DNA of 64,000 nt, taken from Luzula sylvatica. Taxonomy: Eukaryota > Streptophyta > Magnoliopsida > Poales > Juncaceae. Position numbers and translations under genes: made by a program. Where the stretch lies: contig OX326959.1 of assembly GCA_946800325.1 (NCBI GenBank), forward strand, positions 37,996,908 through 38,060,907. Direction: 5' to 3'. Positions 10,536-21,931 of the stretch are shown here, piece after piece. Numbering within the stretch: position 1 is the stretch's first letter; every line of letters starts with the position of its first letter. The notes beneath the pieces are model-generated. The model saw only the letters and a list, made by a program, of their open reading frames with translations. It made no database searches and was not told the origin of the DNA.

Positions 10536-11664
10536 ATGACGAAGGGTTCGTCCGTACAAGCACTGTACGATCTCTGCAAGAAGACGTTCTTGCCATCTGG
10601 GTCTTCTCCTCCTTCCTCCCATGCCATTCAAGCTCTCTCCTCTCTCATGGGTAAACATATTTTTCTTCTTTTCTGGTGGTTAAACTTTAGTTTAAGCCTT
10701 ACTTATGCCTCAATCGTGAAATTGAGTACCGGAGACGACTAATCGGTACAATGGTGCGCCGTTTTCAGATACAATCACAGCAGAAGAAGTAGGATTGAAA
10801 GAAGAAACCCTTGATGACGAACGAGGGCATGGATTCGGTTCCAATTTTTCGAATTATTCAGCCCGTTGGACCCAACCAATCACCTATTTGCACGTTTATG
10901 AGTGCAGTAGTTTTACTGTAAGTTCCCTTTTTACAATCCTTATTCTCTACTATAAGTTTCTGTAATTAACCAATTAAATGCTATTTTTTCTTTTTATCCA
11001 GATAGGAATATTCTGTTTACCCACTTCGTCGGTGATACCTCTACACGATCATCCTGGTATGACCGTGTTAAGCAAATTGCTTTATGGTTCCATGCATATA
11101 AAATCATATGATTGGTTCGAACCTGCCAGCCTGGCACGAACTGGCGAGCCTTTCAACTTTCCAGGTTATTATACTTGCCGTCTAATACAGGTTTTAAGAA
11201 ACAACATTTTTTTTATTTTAATTATTTCTATTTTTTTTGTTTGTGTAGTGAGATTGGCGAAGCTGCATACCGATAATGTGCTGACTGCGCCACAGACTAA
11301 AATTTTGTACCCAAATCGTGGAGGGAATTTACATTGCTTTACAGCTGTCACGCCTTGTGCAGTTCTCGATGTATTGGCTCCTCCTTACGATGAGCGTACC
11401 GGTCGTACCTGTACTTATTATCGCGACTACCCTTTCTCTAGCTTCAGTGAGTTAAAAAGTAAATAACAATTTACTGGCGCACGGCAAAACCCTAATTTTT
11501 TGGGTGAACTCTTGTTTGCAGAAAGAGAGGTTAATTTAGGAATTGATGAGAGAGAAAGTGATGAGGAGTTTGCTTGGCTCGAGGCAATTAATACACCTGA
11601 TGATCTGTACATGCGATCTGGCATTTATACGGGTCCTTCAGTACAGGCATGTTTTTTTTATTGA
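10536..11664 (+). CDS. PCO3: Plant cysteine oxidase (PCO3-like)
   Basis: Five exons: 10536-10650, 10769-10917, 11002-11164, 11249-11446 and 11522-11664. All junctions are GT-AG and phase-consistent, giving 255 residues. The enzyme is a thiol dioxygenase that oxidises N-terminal cysteine, for example of ERF-VII factors, and so feeds the oxygen-dependent N-degron pathway. The cupin fold is visible, with [20 protein letters not shown] supplying H103 and H105, and GGNLHCF supplying H171, the three iron ligands. The [12 protein letters not shown] block and the terminal [17 protein letters not shown] follow. The wording resembles Arabidopsis At1g18490 (PCO3). I chose the ATG at 10536 because upstream codons of the same frame do not look like the family. 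The last six residues (ACFFY region) extend beyond the usual end. Confidence 0.88.
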
Positions 11665-12074
11665 TGAAATTCGAAAAGTAACATGAAATTTAGGCATACA
11701 TTCTTTTATAATTTTGCAAGTTCGAATTTATAATAACAGGAAAAAAAATGCTTTCCAGGATCGTCGTGTACCATAATTTGAAAATGGGGAGCGATACCAT
11801 GTTGCAATTTCGGATATGATTTGATGCATGGAATCAAAGAAGAATTGAGATGGTAAATCCTTTTTCTTTTTCTTTTTTGCAACTTGAAGAGAGTAGTTTG
11901 TAAAGTTTTGGCACAAGTATAAAAAATTGTATTGAAATTGTGTTTCTGTTATTTTTGTTTTTTGATATGTTCGCACCGGATTATTTTTCTCCCTGTTTCC
12001 CCTAACAAATTACAACTATCATAATAAAGGAAATGAACTAAGATTGCATATGTTTTTCAATCATATAATTTACA
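11665..12074. other. 3' flank of the cysteine oxidase gene
   Basis: No gene is supported. A probable 3' UTR is followed by T-rich and A-rich runs. Short open frames here lack recognisable motifs. Confidence 0.45.
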
Positions 12075-12345
12075 TTTAAAACAATTATTCAAAAATAATG
12101 AACCACAATATGCATACAATATATTCATTGAACTATAATACATGTTTTTGCAAAAAAAAAAAAAAAGAATTATGATACATGTAACTTCCCAATCGAAGAA
12201 ATAAATCTTGATAACGGCTTGAATCGTAACTTGCTAGAGGAGAAGCATGAAATTCAGTACTTGGTGATTGTCACGTATGTAATATTTTAAGCTCGCGAAA
12301 TTAGTTCTAAGGAGCTCGACAATGACGTATATCGACCACTCCCAG
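12075..12345 (-). pseudogene. Truncated inverted DUF247 relic
   Basis: Read on the minus strand, about 12257-12345 matches the last ~30 codons of the DUF247 gene at 17016-18416, with the stop at 12254-12256. About 12085-12253 matches that gene's 3' UTR, including CTCTAGCAAGTTA, GGGAAGTTA and the TATGCATATTGTGGTTCATT block. Homology stops near 12345, so the rest of the gene is gone. This is the tail of a former inverted paralogue about 6 kb away and cannot encode a DUF247 protein. Confidence 0.75.
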
Positions 12346-12970
12346 GCCGGTCCTGAAATTTTAGAGACCCCAAACGATTATTTAATTGGGAATGAAAAAT
12401 ATTTCCATAACAAATAAAATACAAAGAATAATCAAATTTAAAAATAACAAGTAATTATTATATGTTGCAAGTTCACAAACATTATTTTAATGCAAAAGAC
12501 GAATTTCAGTTAACAATTCTTGTTATAATAAATAAAATTCAAATTAGAAAAAATACATTTTTATTGTGAAAATTTGTATTATTAAAAATTAGGAAAGAAC
12601 AAAAATATTAAACACATTAGTGATAACTTCTTCTGTCCGTTTCTTTAATTTCTTTGTTGCATATTTTCTCTTCATTGTTTTTAAATTCTTTCTTCTTCTT
12701 TTATTAACTTTTAATTTTTCATAAGAAAAGAAAAACTTTCATTCTTTTACATTAGTGATAACCTAGTCATGCAATTGGGACAAAAAACAATAAAAATTAA
12801 AATAAGATCAAGCTCGAATTTTTTTCACAAACCTTATTACTAGCTAGCCAGTGTGACTGAATGAAATACAGTTATAAATCAACTAGAAAATTATACACAT
12901 AATGATAGATGAACGTACGCGTTCGTCGAAACGGTTGGATGCATAATCACATTATACAAAACTGACATAT
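12346..12970. other. AT-rich intergenic DNA
   Basis: No gene or bounded repeat is supported. Confidence 0.45.
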
Positions 12971-12977
12971 ATTACAC

Positions 12978-13182
12978 AGTCCGTCACGACGGACTGATTG
13001 GTCTGTCACGGCGGGCCTAAGGTAATAGTATGGAAGTCAATCTGTGAGTATATCGTCATGACCGACTTGTTGGTCCGTCATGACGGACTAGCGTCACGAC
13101 ATATTGGTTGGTCTGTCACGACGGAGGAGAATAAAAACGGCTATCTCAATAAATCTGATATGTCAGTCACGACGGACCATCT
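12978..13182. repeat. Cluster of CCGTCACGACGG-type palindromes
   Basis: Near-perfect palindromes recur: GTCCGTCACGACGGAC (12979-12994), GTCCGTCATGACGGAC (13073-13088), GTCTGTCACGACGGA (about 13111) and CAGTCACGACGGAC (about 13165), with degraded copies between. The outer halves (GTCCGT...ACGGAC) match the CCGTTNNAACGG palindromes of the LTRs in the right part of the window, but this cluster is not in a recognisable LTR. Confidence 0.7.
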
Positions 13183-13242
13183 TTAATACATAACTTGGTC
13201 TCTTATATAGAGAATGAAAATCGTAACAACTAAATTACAATT

Positions 13243-13874
13243 AATTATATTTAATAAAAATACCAAAACTTTTAGAGTTATAGATCAAAGAAACATAAGC
13301 TTAGTAATCTTCAATGTACATGGATATTCACATACACATGAATGTTATTATTCATAAAATTTTAATGTATTGTTAAGAGAAACTCAAAAATTTACCAATT
13401 AATTATATTTAATAAAAATACCAAAACTTTTAGAGTTATAGATCAAAGAAACATAAGCTTAGTAATCTTCAATGTACATGGATATTCACATACACATGAA
13501 TGTTATTATTCATAAAATTTTAATGTATTGTTAAGAGAAACTCAAAAATTTACCAATTAATTATATTTAATAAAAATACCAAAACTTTTAGAGTTATAGA
13601 TCAAAGAAACATAAGCTTAGTAATCTTCAATGTACATGGATATTCACATACACATGAATGTTATTATTCATAAAATTTTAATGTATTGTTAAGAGAAACT
13701 CAAAAATTTACCAATTAATTATATTTAATAAAAATACCAAAACTTTTAGAGTTATAGATCAAAGAAACATAAGCTTAGTAATCTTCAATGTACATGGATA
13801 TTCACATACACATGAATGTTATTATTCATAAAATTTTAATGTATTGTTAAGAGAAACTCAAAAATTTACCAATT
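13243..13874. repeat. Perfect tandem array, 4 x 158 bp
   Basis: Four head-to-tail units start at 13243, 13401, 13559 and 13717, each exactly 158 bp. Reading them side by side I see no differences. The unit is AT-rich and non-coding. Identity between copies implies recent amplification or an assembly artefact. Confidence 0.95.
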
Positions 13875-14940
13875 CTCTTATTTTGGATCTATCTTTATGT
13901 AATTTTCTCATGCCATATCAACACAATTATTTCAATCATTAAATTATGATATATGACAACATATGAACCATGGATAACCTTTGATTTTGTGTGATTATAT
14001 TTTATTTGTGGACATTTATGTGTCCCTTATTTTACACATAGTTTTAATCTATTTTAAAAGACCACATCACATTACACTGATGATGTGTCAAAATATTATT
14101 CGTTAGGTTTATGTTGGACCAGTTGTATTTGATTTTGAATTTTTTCACAACATGTTACATGATCAATTGTGAATACAAATAGAATGTGAAAATTTTAAAT
14201 ATCTAACATTAATAAATTAATATATAATATCATAAACCATAGATCAAATATTCAAATATTATTAGTATTTTTCATAATAAAATTTAATAAAATTAAGAAA
14301 TATATTCACTTGAATTTTATCTTTATTTTGAGATCCATATTATCATATATTCAATATTTTTCTCTAAACTTAAACTTATGAAAACAATTATGTAAAAATA
14401 TATATAAAAATAAATATAATTACATTAATGACTTGTAATTGCACATACTACTAAGTATATTATATTTGTATTTTTACTTAAAATTATTTCATGTTAATAT
14501 TTTACAAAAAATAATAAAAATAAAAGATATTTATTTACTAAACACAAATAATTTCTTTAACTTATATAATATTTTTCAATAATACACATAAAACATAAAA
14601 TTTATTAGACACAAATAATTTTTTTGAACTTTTAAAATGTTATTGTTCTTATTTTTAGATATGAAAATTTAAAATATCATACGATTTTGCTTTTTATTTA
14701 TGTTCACGCATTCTATTTTATTATCTTATACTAACACTTTTTGTGTGTGTGTTGCATTAAAGTATTAAATAAATATTTCGCATTGTGTCAGATTCGAAAA
14801 TAGTATAATAATTTTGTCATCATCAAAATTCCTTAATCAATATGAGTTTTTTTTTTCACAAAAATCTGATGTTTGATCCTGAAAAATCATAACTACATAT
14901 TATGTGTATATATTATGTGTATGGCAAAACAAATGAAACA
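13875..14940. other. Very AT-rich intergenic DNA
   Basis: No gene is supported. It may be the body of the Helitron-like element whose 3' end lies at about 14971, but no matching 5' end could be fixed. Confidence 0.4.
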
Positions 14941-14942
14941 AA

Positions 14943-14971
14943 ATCGTCGCGAAGCGCGGGTAATCTCATAG
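14943..14971 (+). mobile_element. Helitron-like 3' end (degenerate)
   Basis: CGTCGCGAAGCGCGGG can fold as a short GC hairpin and is followed by TAATCTCATAG then T. Intact plant Helitrons of this type end in a GCGCGAAGCGCGG hairpin and CTAG-T, so this looks like a decayed terminus. Confidence 0.45.
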
Positions 14972-15741
14972 TCCACTTAACTTTTCAAAAAGATTATAAC
15001 CTCCTCACAATTTTAGATTCTTTTGAAAGATCTGGCAAAAAAAAAGTTAAATTTTAGATTCTTTTGTAAATTTTCTTTTATTATTTTGTTCAAAACAAAT
15101 AACAAATAATTTTTTTTTATTTCATCTAAAATAAATAAATAATTTAGTAAAAATATAAATTCATCATTAAACAAAATAAAAATAATATTTGACGTAAAAT
15201 AAAATTATAATTTACATACAATACACTTGAATTTTTTTATGTATTATAATATCATAAAATAAATTAATGCAATGCGAAATATATCATAAACTGTTGTAAA
15301 AATAATAACATAAAATATCATGTGAGTAATATTATAATTATATTTGTTATTAAAAAAATGTTATGAAAATAATTGAATGAGGAGTATTTTGTTATAAAAT
15401 TATTATAAATGAATGTTAAAAGTTTAATTTAACTTTGCCGGATCTAAACTTTTTTTAAAAGCAAACGATGAACCTAAACTTGAGAGTTTTTATAATTTCC
15501 CGAAACATTAGGTGGTTTTTGAAAAATTCCTTTTTTATAAACTAAAAAAAAAAAATTGAAAAAAGTTTAGAGAGGGCTTTGTATCCCTCTTTTATAAACT
15601 AAAAAATTCCTCTTTTATAAACTCACATAAACTACAAAATGTTCATGTAAACTAGGCTTAACAATTGTGGGAAGCACAAGCAAAACCAAACAATCAAGAT
15701 ATTTTAGCTAACGAAACTCATAAATGGAGAGGAATACCAAC
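14972..15741. other. AT-rich intergenic DNA
   Basis: No gene is supported. CCTCTTTTATAAACT is repeated at about 15585 and 15610 next to A runs. Confidence 0.4.
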
Positions 15742-16243
15742 GTCAAGAGTTGAGGTGTTCACTCGGTCGGTTCAGTTCAAACCGAATCGAATAAGCTCAA
15801 TCCGATTTAAACCGAATCGAACAAAATTCAAATTGAACCGAACCGTTTTAAATTTTGAACCGATTAAAAAACAAACCGAATAAAAAACATAAGAATTTAA
15901 AATAAAAATAAATTAATAAGAAAATTTATATTTTATATATCAAAAAATATAAATAAATACATAAATATAATTATACTAATTTATGAGATAATTATATCAT
16001 TTTTATATATTTTAATATTAATATACTAAAAATATATAAAAAATGGATATTATTCGGTCGGTTCGGTTTAATCGGTTTTCGGAACACCAAAACCGAACCG
16101 AACCGAATAAATCGAACAATACAATTTTTTTATCGAACCAAACCAAATAAATTGAAAAAGCGAACCAATTGAACTAAATTCGATCTATTCGATTCGGTAT
16201 CCGAATAAACCAAACCATTTGAACTCTCCCAAGTAGTCAAGAG
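15742..16243. mobile_element. hAT-type MITE (8-bp TSD)
   Basis: GTCAAGAG occurs at 15742-15749 and 16236-16243. The insert (15750-16235) has facing arms rich in GGTTCGGTT/AACCGAACC repeats and short outer ends with GTTCA. There is no coding capacity. An 8-bp duplication and CGGTTCGGTT-rich arms are typical of hAT-derived non-autonomous elements in plants. The terminal repeats are imperfect. Confidence 0.6.
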
Positions 16244-16425
16244 ATAAAAATAGACTTTTGACTGTTCATGAAGCAAAACAAAAAAACCCTCGTTTCTTCC
16301 GTCATTAGAAAATGCTATATTTTGGGGGAGACTATATCTCACCAATTGACCTTTTTTCTTCCTTCAGTTAATGTGCGTGATCTCATTCCTTCTTAGGCTT
16401 CAGTTCTGATTCTCCAGATATTCAG

Positions 16426-17006
16426 GTATTCCCATTTGATTACTTTTTTATCTTATTTTTCTACAGAATAATAGTTCTCAATTCCTCTTTTTACAAAATT
16501 ATTCAATTCCTTCCTGTTTATGAACGGTGTTCTCTTCCCATTTTGAAAGTTTTTTCTTAATAAAATTGTAAGAGTTAACATTCTTTTAAGGCGAATCGTT
16601 TTGACCGACAAAATTCGTTAAAACAAGTCAAATTTGACAACCAACCTTATGCAATTCCATCCAATATAGTATATTTCCATCAATAAAAAGCTAATATGTT
16701 GTCATTCAGGCTATGAATACTTTTGAAAATGTATCCTGTATTTTTGTTTAACCTACGTGTTCCTTATAAAAGAGAAATATTTTTTCACCTGTAAAACCTA
16801 CAAAAATATTCCTGTTCTTTTTCGTCATTTCAGTAATTTTTCCTATTAGGTGCATAAATCTGGCAATGCTAAGTCAATCTTTCAAGAGATATATTTCATA
16901 TAAAAGAATGTGCATTAGCTACATAAATCATTGTTATATATTGGCTTATTTCCTGTTTTGATTTTGAGTGATTTAATTTAGTATTTGGTCGCGTTCTTTG
17001 TATCAG
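16426..17006 (+). other. Probable intron in the DUF247 5' UTR
   Basis: A GT at 16426 (TATTCAG|GTATTCCC) and an AG at 17006 (TTTGTATCAG|GCAAACGAG) flank a T-rich stretch ending ten bases before the start codon. This is inferred from splice signals only. Confidence 0.5.
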
Positions 17007-17015
17007 GCAAACGAG

Positions 17016-18416
17016 ATGGAAAATTCAGAAATCGACGTTTCAAGTATGGCAAAGGAGGTTGCTTACTTTGCTGGTTTGCGTGAAGCCCAAAATAACAATT
17101 TTGGATCATTCGTGATCCGCAAAATTCACCCTTTTATAAAATTAACTGAGAAGAAGATCAAGTATGTACCAAGGAAAGTTTGTTTGGGGCCGTACCACCA
17201 TGAGGTCGATTTCTACGAAGCCATGAAGATGGAAGCCATAATGTTCCAAAGTTACAAAAGAAAATGTTTTGACTTTCTTTCCAGGTTAAAGCAAGATAAG
17301 AACATCCAATACTCAAGCGAAGAAACTCTCGAAAAGTATTTGGATGCAATGGAGAGCATTGAGCAGAAGATCAGGAATGCCTACTCAGAAGAGATAAGTA
17401 TGGATGGGAGACCATTTTTGCAAAAGATTTTGCTGGATGGATGTTTCATTCTAGCTCAAGTTCTCGGGTCTGAAGAAACCGACCAAAATTCTCTTCCACC
17501 CTACGTGAAGTCGTGGCAAAATGGGTTTGTTGCCTGTGACATGCTCTTGCCGGAATGCCAGATTCCGTTTTTCGCAATCGAGAAGATATACGAGTTGATG
17601 GTGGATAAATACACCGCCGGTGCACTTCGGGATAGGATGGTCGCCTTTATGGATCGCATAATCTTCCATTCTTCTTATCCAAAAACCATCCACATCCCAG
17701 AGAAGAACAAGCCAAAGGATTTTCATCATTTGCTTCACTTGTACCACATGTACTTCAAACCAACCCAATATCACAACGAAATGGAGAGTGGTTGTAATTC
17801 TTCTCCTAATCATCCGTTTGCGTATCGACATCATGTGGATCGCTGGCGCAGAGCGACCGCGTACGATCATGTGGGAATAAAACTGAGGGAAAAGAAGTTC
17901 GACGAAAAGAACCCTCATTCACTTTTGGACATAACATTCACGAACAATGTGATTGAAATTCCTCATTTGCGCATGGATGTCACCACAGCCACGCTCTTCA
18001 AAAACATTGTTGCACTTGAACAGACAGAGCCTGAACGCGGAAATTACTTTACTGCATACGTTATGTTCCTGTCTCATATCATGTGCACGTCCAGTGACGT
18101 CACATTTCTTGAAAACAATGGGATCATTTCACACACGCTAACCAGTGACAACATGGTTGCAGATATCTTTTCGAGTTTGAGCGAAAACATCAACTTTGAT
18201 TTCAACGGGAGGTACTATTTGAATCATGCTAACCGTGCAGTGGAAGAGTCGTACCAGAAGAGCCTGAACAGGTGGGTGGTACGAACGGGTCTTAACAAGT
18301 TTCCAAGAGGCCCTTGTGGTTTCTTTCTGGTGCTTTGGTTGGTGTACGTCATTGCTGAGTTCTTTAGAACCTATCTTGCTGGCTTAAAATACTGCTTAGT
18401 GACTGCTAAGTACTGA
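17016..18416 (+). CDS. DUF247 (UPF0481) family protein
   Basis: The 466-residue single coding exon starts at the ATG at 17016. The open frame reaches back to 16998 only through a TTG and the likely intron end. Family landmarks appear in order: PRKVCLGPYHH near the N-terminus, LLDGCFILAQVL near residue 145, CQIPFFAIEKIYEL (usually ENQIPFF), then HLLHLYHMYFKP. These are followed by the RATAYDHVGIKL and IVALEQ blocks and DVTFLENNGIISHTL. A single C-terminal membrane segment follows (GFFLVLWLVYVIAEFF). Function is unknown for most members; in grasses some act in self-incompatibility, which does not transfer automatically. A LINE begins about 140 bp past the stop, and an inverted relic of the gene's 3' end lies at about 12.1-12.3 kb. 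Confidence 0.92.
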   Translation: MENSEIDVSSMAKEVAYFAGLREAQNNNFGSFVIRKIHPFIKLTEKKIKYVPRKVCLGPYHHEVDFYEAMKMEAIMFQSYKRKCFDFLSRLKQDKNIQYSSEETLEKYLDAMESIEQKIRNAYSEEISMDGRPFLQKILLDGCFILAQVLGSEETDQNSLPPYVKSWQNGFVACDMLLPECQIPFFAIEKIYELMVDKYTAGALRDRMVAFMDRIIFHSSYPKTIHIPEKNKPKDFHHLLHLYHMYFKPTQYHNEMESGCNSSPNHPFAYRHHVDRWRRATAYDHVGIKLREKKFDEKNPHSLLDITFTNNVIEIPHLRMDVTTATLFKNIVALEQTEPERGNYFTAYVMFLSHIMCTSSDVTFLENNGIISHTLTSDNMVADIFSSLSENINFDFNGRYYLNHANRAVEESYQKSLNRWVVRTGLNKFPRGPCGFFLVLWLVYVIAEFFRTYLAGLKYCLVTAKY

Positions 18417-18557
18417 ATTTCATGCCTTTCCTCTAGCAAGTTATGATTCAAGTCATATCATTGCTTGTTTCAATAGATTGGGAAGTTAACTATATTGTAA
18501 TTCGATGAATACATTGTTATGCATATTGTGGTTCATTATTTTTGAATATTTCTGTGA

Positions 18558-20446
18558 AGTGGCAATTACATGATTTTTTTTTTTATTAAATGAGGCGGGT
18601 TCAAAGCCCCGCACCCAAACTATATTGATGAAATATAGTACAATCGTACCCTGGTATTTACAATGTAATATACAGATTTTGGTTAGTACCGAATAATGTA
18701 GTTATTTCCTAATCCAATATTTCGTTAACTTCGTTGTTCTTCAGTATATTAACTTCTAGAACTATTTCTTCCACTAATCTCTTACTCAGCCGCTCTTTAT
18801 CTTGGAAGATTCTCATGCATCTTTCTTTTCATATATTAAATATACCATACATAATTATTATTTTCCTCTCCTTGTTGAACACCCCCTCCATCAGACTTTG
18901 TATGATATCATTCATATGTAGGATTTGAAGCTCATATGTAGCGTTCAAGTATGTCCATATAGCCACCGAGTATGGACATTTGTTTACCATGTGTTGAATA
19001 AATTCCGCTTATTCCTTGCATAATACACAACGATTTGGGAGTTGCCAACCTCGCTTGATGAGACTATCCACCGTGAGAATTGCATTTCTCGAGATCAACC
19101 ACATGAAGTTCTTAATCTTCAGTGCTACTCTAGTCTTCCATATTTGATTGTATCTCTTTTTAGTAAACATCCCTTTGATGAGAAAATTGTACAAGTTTTT
19201 TGTGGAGAATTTTTTATTTGATGTCCATTGCCAAAGTACCTCATCTTCCTTTTTTGATCCGCCCCCATGATGTTGCAATTGTTGTTGCATTTGTAGATAT
19301 CCATTTTCCGCTTGATATGATAATGGAGATCTTAGGCCTTTTATTTCTCCATTTACCCAAATCTTATTAATCAGTTAGTAATCCTTTTCCTTGTATGTAT
19401 ATAATATTGGATACTGATATTTGAGGGCTATTTCATCCCATTTGTGCCCCCATAATTTGATTTTGTCACCATCTTCTCTTTCCATTCATATTGATGTATT
19501 GATAGGATCATAGAGTTGGTTACATATCTTCAAAAGCCCTATCTTACTTGAGTTCTTTTTCCAATATTTTGATAAATTTGCGTCCCATATAGGTTGATCA
19601 TGAACTTTTTCCATATATTATTGCTTGGTTCGAGTAGTTTTCATATCCATTTTGACACTAGTGCTTCATTGAATACTTTTATATTTAGTATAGATAAACA
19701 TCAGTGATCCTTAGGTCTACATACTTTATTCCATGATATCAATGATATTCCCTTTCCGTCGATATTGTTACCTTTCCATAAAAATTCCTCATGATCCTTT
19801 TCAATTTTTTGATTACCCAATTTGACAATAAAAATATAGACATGAAGTATATTGGCATGGCATCAATACCGATCGTATCAATACCAATCTTCCCGATAAA
19901 TTTAGAATATTTCGTTTCCAACCTGATAATCTAGAAGCTATTTTGTCGATTAGTTATTGATAATCATGCTTCCTTAATTTTCCGGGGTTTAGGGGAAGAC
20001 CGAGATATTTAATTGGAAATTCCGTTTGGTTGCACCTTAGTATATCCTTTACTTCCTGCATATTTTCATTTGTGCTTTTTGTAGGCACGTATTCCGATTT
20101 GTCGTAATTTATCCTTAATCCCGACGCTTGTGCAAATCGATCCATAATGATCTTGAATCTAATAATCTGTACTGGTATATTTGGTAAGAAGTATATCAAA
20201 TCATCTGCATAATAAAGTCACGTAGTTGCTCCTCTGATAACCGTTTTTATGAAAATCATGTGATTTAATTTTTTAAAATTTTTGGCCAATACATCCATTA
20301 CCATAATGAATATTAATGGCGATAATGCATCTCCTTGCCTTACTCCTCTTTTCATACGTACTGATTTTCCAACTGTGTTATTCAAAATGATCTTTATATA
20401 ACATCCTAATATTGCCTTACTTATCCAGAGTGGCAATTACATGATT
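18558..20446 (-). mobile_element. 5'-truncated L1-type LINE, copy 2, with 18-bp TSD
   Basis: Reads right to left. RT segments lie at about 20218-20436 (VRMKRGVRQGDALSPLIFIM) and 19954-20199 (ASGLRINYDKSEY...IKYLGLPL), and the zinc-binding C-terminal RT domain at about 19009-19290 (LTVDSLIKRGWQLPNRCVLC). Frames are interrupted, so it is inactive. A T run at about 18575-18586 is its poly(A) tail. The 18 bases at 18558-18575 and 20429-20446 are identical (AGTGGCAATTACATGATT), marking the insertion. ORF1 and the endonuclease are missing. Confidence 0.88.
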
Positions 20447-20628
20447 GAAAAGCATATACGATCTATTTCATTTCCATCTTTTCTGAAAGGTGCTATTTGT
20501 TTGTGCTTACTGAAAAAAAAATTTGAGGGAAAGAGGAGGCAATCCTCATTTCACTGTTTTAAAACCATTGAAGTTGACATTTGTTTTTTTGAAGAGAATC
20601 CTAGACCACTAATCGTGATCATTATAGG

Positions 20629-20702
20629 TTTTTTTTATATTGATGCTGTCAGGACTCGAACCCACAACCTTTACAACATACGGGTTAATTGTGCTAAGCA
20701 CT
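20629..20702 (-). mobile_element. tRNA-derived SINE fragment, copy 3
   Basis: On the minus strand a perfect B box (GGGTTCGAGTCC, 20652-20663) is followed by GACAGCATCAATATAAAA. An A-box-like TAGCACAATTAA lies at 20686-20697. The core matches copy 2. It is not a tRNA because no cloverleaf is possible. Confidence 0.55.
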
Positions 20703-20772
20703 TGTTAGGAATTCGGGCAACCATATTGCACAACGGAAATTACCCGAACCCTAAAGCCATGTATCTGCGTAT
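20703..20772. repeat. LTR-like fragment F, left piece
   Basis: It begins TGTTAGGAATTCGGGCAACC and continues, across element A, into 27742-28015 (GCTAGTGAGATACG...). The TG start and overall look suggest part of an LTR, but no partner, primer site or coding region was found. Confidence 0.35.
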
Positions 20773-21159
20773 TGATGTGAGGAAAATAAGGCACAAATTT
20801 AATGCTTAATTTAGGGATTTTAGCCCTTGTGAAGAGCAATTCTATATACTTTATTAATCATATTTGAGATAACATGAATATTTCTTCACTAAGTGTGTTT
20901 TATTGCTTAATTACAGGTTTTAGAAGGCAATTATGGGAATTTGGAAAGTGTAGTTGTCTCCAACACGTCAAGAGGAATGAAAACGATATATTATACCGAT
21001 ATATTCGGTACATGAATGAGACGGGAGGCAAACAATCATCATGATATAGACTTACACAAGAGTCCACACGAAAACCACTCAATCCTTAGCCCTTATCCTT
21101 CCCACCTACCTTTTGTGGAAATTACTTCATTACCCCCAATCCTCTCCACCAACTCGTGA

Positions 21160-21190
21160 CCAATAAGAAGACTCCGTGAGTGCTATAAAT
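21160..21190 (+). promoter_or_regulatory. CCAAT and TATA boxes in element A 5' LTR
   Basis: CCAAT at 21160-21164 and TATAAAT at 21184-21190 are suitably spaced. A CT-rich stretch follows about 55 bp downstream. The same arrangement recurs in the 3' LTR (TATAAAT at 26435). Confidence 0.6.
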
Positions 21191-21931
21191 AAGACCAAAA
21201 GGGCCACGAGTTGAGGGCGCTCTTTCCCGCTCTTCGGAGCACTCTCTCTCTCTCTTCTCTCTCCCTCTCAAGAACTTCCAAGAACCGTCAAGAACGTCAA
21301 GAACCGTTCAAGATCCTACTCGATTGCTCGGGAGATTCGACCGTGACTTGGACATCCTTCCTTTTCGGCGAATCGACCTCTCTCAAGACTAAACCGTGAC
21401 TAGGGAAATTTCTCCTTTCGGTGTTGTGAAGTTGCGTTGAGACCGAGACTTGGTAGAACCCTCTTTTGGAGCTTGAAGAAGGCGTCAACCATGACTAGGA
21501 GTCCCTCCTTTTGGTGATCCTTTTCGAGTTATCCACGACTCGAGGATTCTTGCCTTCGGTGACCAACGAAGCAAGTTTGCCGTGACTCGGAGCATTCTCC
21601 TTTCGGTGGTCAATGGAGCGACAAAACTAGCGAGGAAAAGGAGGCTCTTCTTGACGCGTTGAAGCTTTTCTTTGCTCAATCTAGGTGTATTCTTTTCTAT
21701 CTTGAAATTCTTGTATGTTGAATGATAGTTTAAGGTTGTGATTGAATCTCTTTCTTGGTTCTAAATCTTTGTTCTTGCATTCGATCTTTGGCTCTCTTTG
21801 TGTTCTTTTGTTGATCTCCTTTTAATTGCATTTCAGTCCTTAATTAAGACATTAAAACAATCTTTGATCAAATCTTAAATCAAATCCCAAATAAAATACT
21901 CAAACTCAGTTCCAGAGACTATTCCGTTATA

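Noticed and set aside
16998..17015. TTG start for the DUF247 gene
   Set aside because: The bases overlap the likely intron end; ATG at 17016 is normal and fits the family.
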